A stretch of 64,000 nt of DNA from Paraphaeosphaeria minitans (Eukaryota; Ascomycota; Dothideomycetes; Pleosporales; Didymosphaeriaceae). Under the pieces are notes generated by a model. The model ran no database searches and was not told the origin of the DNA. It saw nothing but the letters and a program-made list of their open reading frames with translations. Positions within the stretch are counted from its first letter, which is position 1. The number at the start of each line of letters is the position of its first letter. Positions 60,912-64,000 of this stretch are shown piece by piece. Location of the stretch: the NCBI GenBank assembly GCA_015832175.1, contig WJXW01000009.1, forward strand, positions 2,294,001 to 2,358,000, read 5' to 3'. Position numbers and translations under genes: made by a program.

Positions 60912-60916
60912 ATCTC

Positions 60917-63733
60917 CTACTCTTTACCTATAAAGTAGGTAGGAAGAAGACAACCCTATATTACCTAAATATAAACTAAATGTTTAGGACTACATAGAAC
61001 CCTACTAGGCACCAAAAGGGATACAACCCTACGAAAATAAGGAATTAGACTACGTGCTAAAGTACTACCTAGACTACTAAAATCCTATATACTAATTCTA
61101 TATGTAAACGCATTTCGAAGAACTAACATACACATAATATAAGGCAGAGAAAAAAAAGAATAAGAAACAACCTAGAAAGAAACTATAATATAGATAGGTA
61201 TAAACAGACTACCTTATTACAGCTTATTATAAATACCTTTAGGATAAATAATAAGTAAAATACTTTTCTTACCTCACGCTAAAGGGCAATAAATACTATA
61301 ATATACTTATTAATAAAGACTATATATAACTATACTAGTACATATATCTAAACTAAGACTACAAATACTACTATATAGCTAAATATTTAGACTGCTTTGT
61401 AAACTACTCTATATAAGAAGTAATAACTAAACTACTAATTTAACTAGTACATAGAAATAGTAAAGACTGTAGGAGAAAAAATAGAAGAACATCCTTATAG
61501 GAAGAAGAGGAAGATAATTTACATAAGCTATATACTTAAGAATAACAATAGAAGCAGATGCTTAGAAACGTATACTAGGCACCTAAACTTAATTATAATC
61601 TATATAAATAAATATTTTCTTTAGGCCTAAACTTAGATAAGAAAACGCCTTTATTAAATTAAATACTATAATAAGTCTAGTATTAGTTAAGCTACTAGTA
61701 CAGCTTAAAGGAATACAGGCTTAAGCTTTTATAAACTTAGGAGCAGAAAGGAACTTTATATCTTATTAGATAGTAAGCTAAGTGGTATTTATAATATTAG
61801 AGAAAGAAGTACCTAATATTGTCTATGTTATAAATAGATCCCTAATGTCTAAAACACCTTAGATTTACTAGGAGGTCACTACTATAATAATAGTCTAAGG
61901 ACATAGAGAGGAACTTACCTAAGATGTTTTACTAGAATCTAAGTATAAGTTAGTCTTAGAATTACCTTAGTTAATAATAGACAACCTGCAAATTAACTAA
62001 GGTATAAAGAAAATATTATTTAAACGCTGTAATTATGTATTATAAGTAAAGCCTACGTATTAACTAAAAATAATAGTAGATAAAGGAGTTATTAATAATA
62101 TAATACCGCAATAGATAGTTAAAAAACAAAAGCACACCTTAGTAGTCGCTAGTAGAAACTACTAGATTAAAAAGTGTAAAAAGGAGGATAATAGTACACC
62201 CCTTACCTTACTAAGAGAGTACAGGAAATAAACATATATATTTACAGAAAAGGAAGGAAAAGTAAACCTACCTAAATATTAACCCTAGAATCTTACGATA
62301 GACCTAAAAGAAGGGAAAACGCCACCCTTTAGACCACTATATAGTAAAACAGGAGAAGAACTCCTTAAAGAACGTGATTTTATTAAGACAAACTTTAAGA
62401 AAGGATATATATAACTATTAAAGTTACTAGCAGTAAGCCCTTTTAAATTTATTAAGAAAAAGGATAAATTAGACAGACTATACGTTAACTACTAATAACT
62501 TAACAACATAATAATAAAGAACTTATATTTACTACTAAATATTATAGAGTTACAAGATTAACTATCTTAAGCTAAGATATTTATAATAATAGATCTAAGA
62601 AATAGTTACTACCTTATACGAATTAAGAAAGGTAAAGAATAAAAAATAGCGTTTTAATTACGCTATAGACTATTTAAATACAAGATTATACCTTTTAAAC
62701 TTATAAACACACTAGCAGCTTTTATAGCACTTATTAATAATATACTCTATAAACATCTAGACATATTTATTATCGCGTATATAGATAATATCCTCGTCTT
62801 TTCTAAAAACGAATTAGACTACACTAAGTATATACAGATAGTACTAAAAGCACTAGATAAAGTATACCTTTATATTAAACATAAGAAATGTAAGTTTAAC
62901 GTTAAATAACTTAAATTCCTAGAACACATCCTTACTATAGAAGGAATTAAGATGGCACTAAGTAAAATTAAATACATTAAGAACTAGCTAATACTAAAGA
63001 TAGCTAAGAACATCTAAGAATTCTTAGAATTTTGTAGATTTAACTAACAATTCATCTAAAATTACGTAAAGGTTACAATACCTTTAATAAATCTTATAAA
63101 GAAGGACGTACCCTTAGAATAAACAAATAAGTACGGAATATTATTCTAACTCCTTAAGATAGTATACATTATAGAACCTATTCTTGTTTATTTTAGAAGC
63201 GATAAACTACTATAATTTAAAATAAACGCTAGCGATATTACGCTAGGCGCCTACGCTAAATAAAAACGTAATAGTAAATAGCACCTAATTACCTATTACT
63301 TATGTAAATTTAATAACGCCAAAACATAATACAATATATGTAATAAAGAACTCTACGCTATTATTAAAGCTTTAAAGCACTAGAGAATTTACACGCTTAG
63401 TTGCTTAACGCTAGAAATCTATATAGATTATAAGAACTTTCTAAGGTTCACAATAATAAAAGAACTTACGCCATAATAATAAAGATAGTTATAGACTACT
63501 AGGCAGTATAAGTTTAAAATTATCTATATAGCTAGAAAAGAAAATAGTAGAGTAGACGCTCTTAGCTAACAAAGTAATCTAGTAGGAGAAAAGGTAAAAG
63601 CTTCTCTGCAATCCTTCGTAAAGCCAAAAATAGATCTCTAGAACTAATAGTAGAACTAAATTAACTTTTAGTAATTAACTAAGAAGTTCTAGAACATCTA
63701 CAGACTGAGATCATCTAACAATACTATAATAAC
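60917..63733 (+). pseudogene. Element H gag end and pol (degraded)
   Basis: Resumes H after I. Protease region near 61.7 kb, RT with AYIDNILVFS at 62775-62804, RNase H near 63.1-63.5 kb, then the beginning of the integrase, cut at about 63733. Colinear with 55900-58700 of I. Confidence 0.86.
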
Positions 63734-64000
63734 TATTGGTTTGGCTTAATCTGCAATTAAGCATTTGAGGGTTAATAGTATACTATCGTGCAAAGGGTGA
63801 GAAGTAGGTTTAATTAATTACGTCTTGTCTATCGTACAAAGGGGCACTGAGGGCTTTATAAAGTCTCTACCTCTTAGCGCTAACCTAAGCAGGGGGTCCT
63901 TATATAGGTCCTTATAGGTAGGCAAGGCTTTATAAAGTCTCTGCCTCTTAGCGCTAACCTAAGTAGTGGGTCCTTGTGCGGGTCCCTATAGGTAGGCAGG
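63734..64000. other. Flanking DNA with tandem repeats
   Basis: After H breaks off, base composition is more balanced and TpG/CpA return. CTATCGTGCAAAGGG and CTATCGTACAAAGGG recur about 50 bp apart near 63783 and 63829. No coding seen in this short stretch. Confidence 0.6.
63852..63999. repeat. 74-bp tandem repeat, two units, continuing right
   Basis: Units 63852-63925 and 63926-63999 both start GGCTTTATAAAGTCTCT and end GGTAGGCA or GGTAGGCAG. They differ at a few positions, mostly transitions. The last base fits the start of a further unit beyond the window. Confidence 0.9.

Larger units (their letters stand above)
52895..63733 (+). mobile_element. Element H: truncated chromovirus, split by I
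   Basis: Starts inside a type-3 LTR (52895-53177, first about 38 bp missing), continues with plus-strand gag to 54329, is interrupted by I, then continues from 60917 with gag end, protease, RT (AYIDNILVFS at 62775-62804), RNase H and the start of integrase. It is cut at about 63733. RIP-degraded throughout. No 3' LTR is in the window. Confidence 0.85.

Noticed and set aside
19968..60916. A small secreted effector-like gene within the AT-rich block
   Set aside because: No frame with a signal peptide or stop-free length above about 75 codons exists there; all coding resemblance is to retrotransposon genes.
63734..64000. CRISPR or telomere array
   Set aside because: Two direct 74-bp units without spacers, and no short G-rich telomere repeat such as TTAGGG.

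Overview
The window looks like a chromosome segment from a filamentous ascomycete (Pezizomycotina; Dothideomycetes is a guess). The evidence is short introns (47-87 bp) with GTRNGT-like donors and CTRAC-like branch points, recognisable ascomycete orthologues, and an AT-rich repeat block carrying the footprint of repeat-induced point mutation (RIP): TpA is abundant, CpA and TpG are scarce, and former coding frames are broken almost only by TAG and TAA.

Region 1 (1 to about 19.2 kb) is an ordinary gene-rich segment with six protein genes: GCN1 (minus, runs off the left edge), a DHX29-like DExH RNA helicase (plus, divergent from GCN1), the SAGA subunit HFI1/ADA1 (minus), an OST3/OST6 oligosaccharyltransferase subunit (minus), an unrecognised 693-residue coiled-coil protein (plus), and a small single-pass membrane protein (plus). 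All exon structures were rebuilt by hand from splice signals and reading-frame continuity. The genes are housekeeping in character and do not form a pathway, though GCN1 and the DHX29-like helicase are both translation factors sharing one 384-bp divergent promoter.

Region 2 (about 19.2 to 63.7 kb) is an AT-rich block with no intact host gene, built almost wholly from nested, RIP-degraded LTR retrotransposons of the Ty3/gypsy class. I name them A to I, without E. A (19973-26559, minus) has 411-bp LTRs and a TAGAG target duplication and lies inside older sequence that includes B, a plus-strand chromodomain-integrase remnant. C (29642-49608, minus) has 412-bp LTRs and an ATTAT duplication. It is split by F (31997-45252, plus, 193-bp LTRs, TAGTC), which is itself split by D (34928-41512, minus, 411-bp LTRs, TATAC/CATGC). 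To the right are G (plus, truncated) and H (plus, truncated), with H split by I (54330-60911, plus, 411-bp LTRs, ATCTC). A, D and I are one family; C, G and H are relatives that share its internal region and the TATA-R-U5 part of the LTR but carry different U3 sequences.

The most interesting signal is an extra ORF in A, C, D and I, antisense to gag-pol and lying between the chromodomain and the 3' LTR. Its decayed product keeps the cysteine spacing C-X2-C-X6-C-X8-C-X2-C-X6/9-C, like a fungal Zn2Cys6 cluster, followed by a helical, charged stretch. The spacing is held across two diverged subfamilies.

Region 3 (63734-64000) is less AT-rich DNA with a 74-bp tandem repeat running off the right edge.
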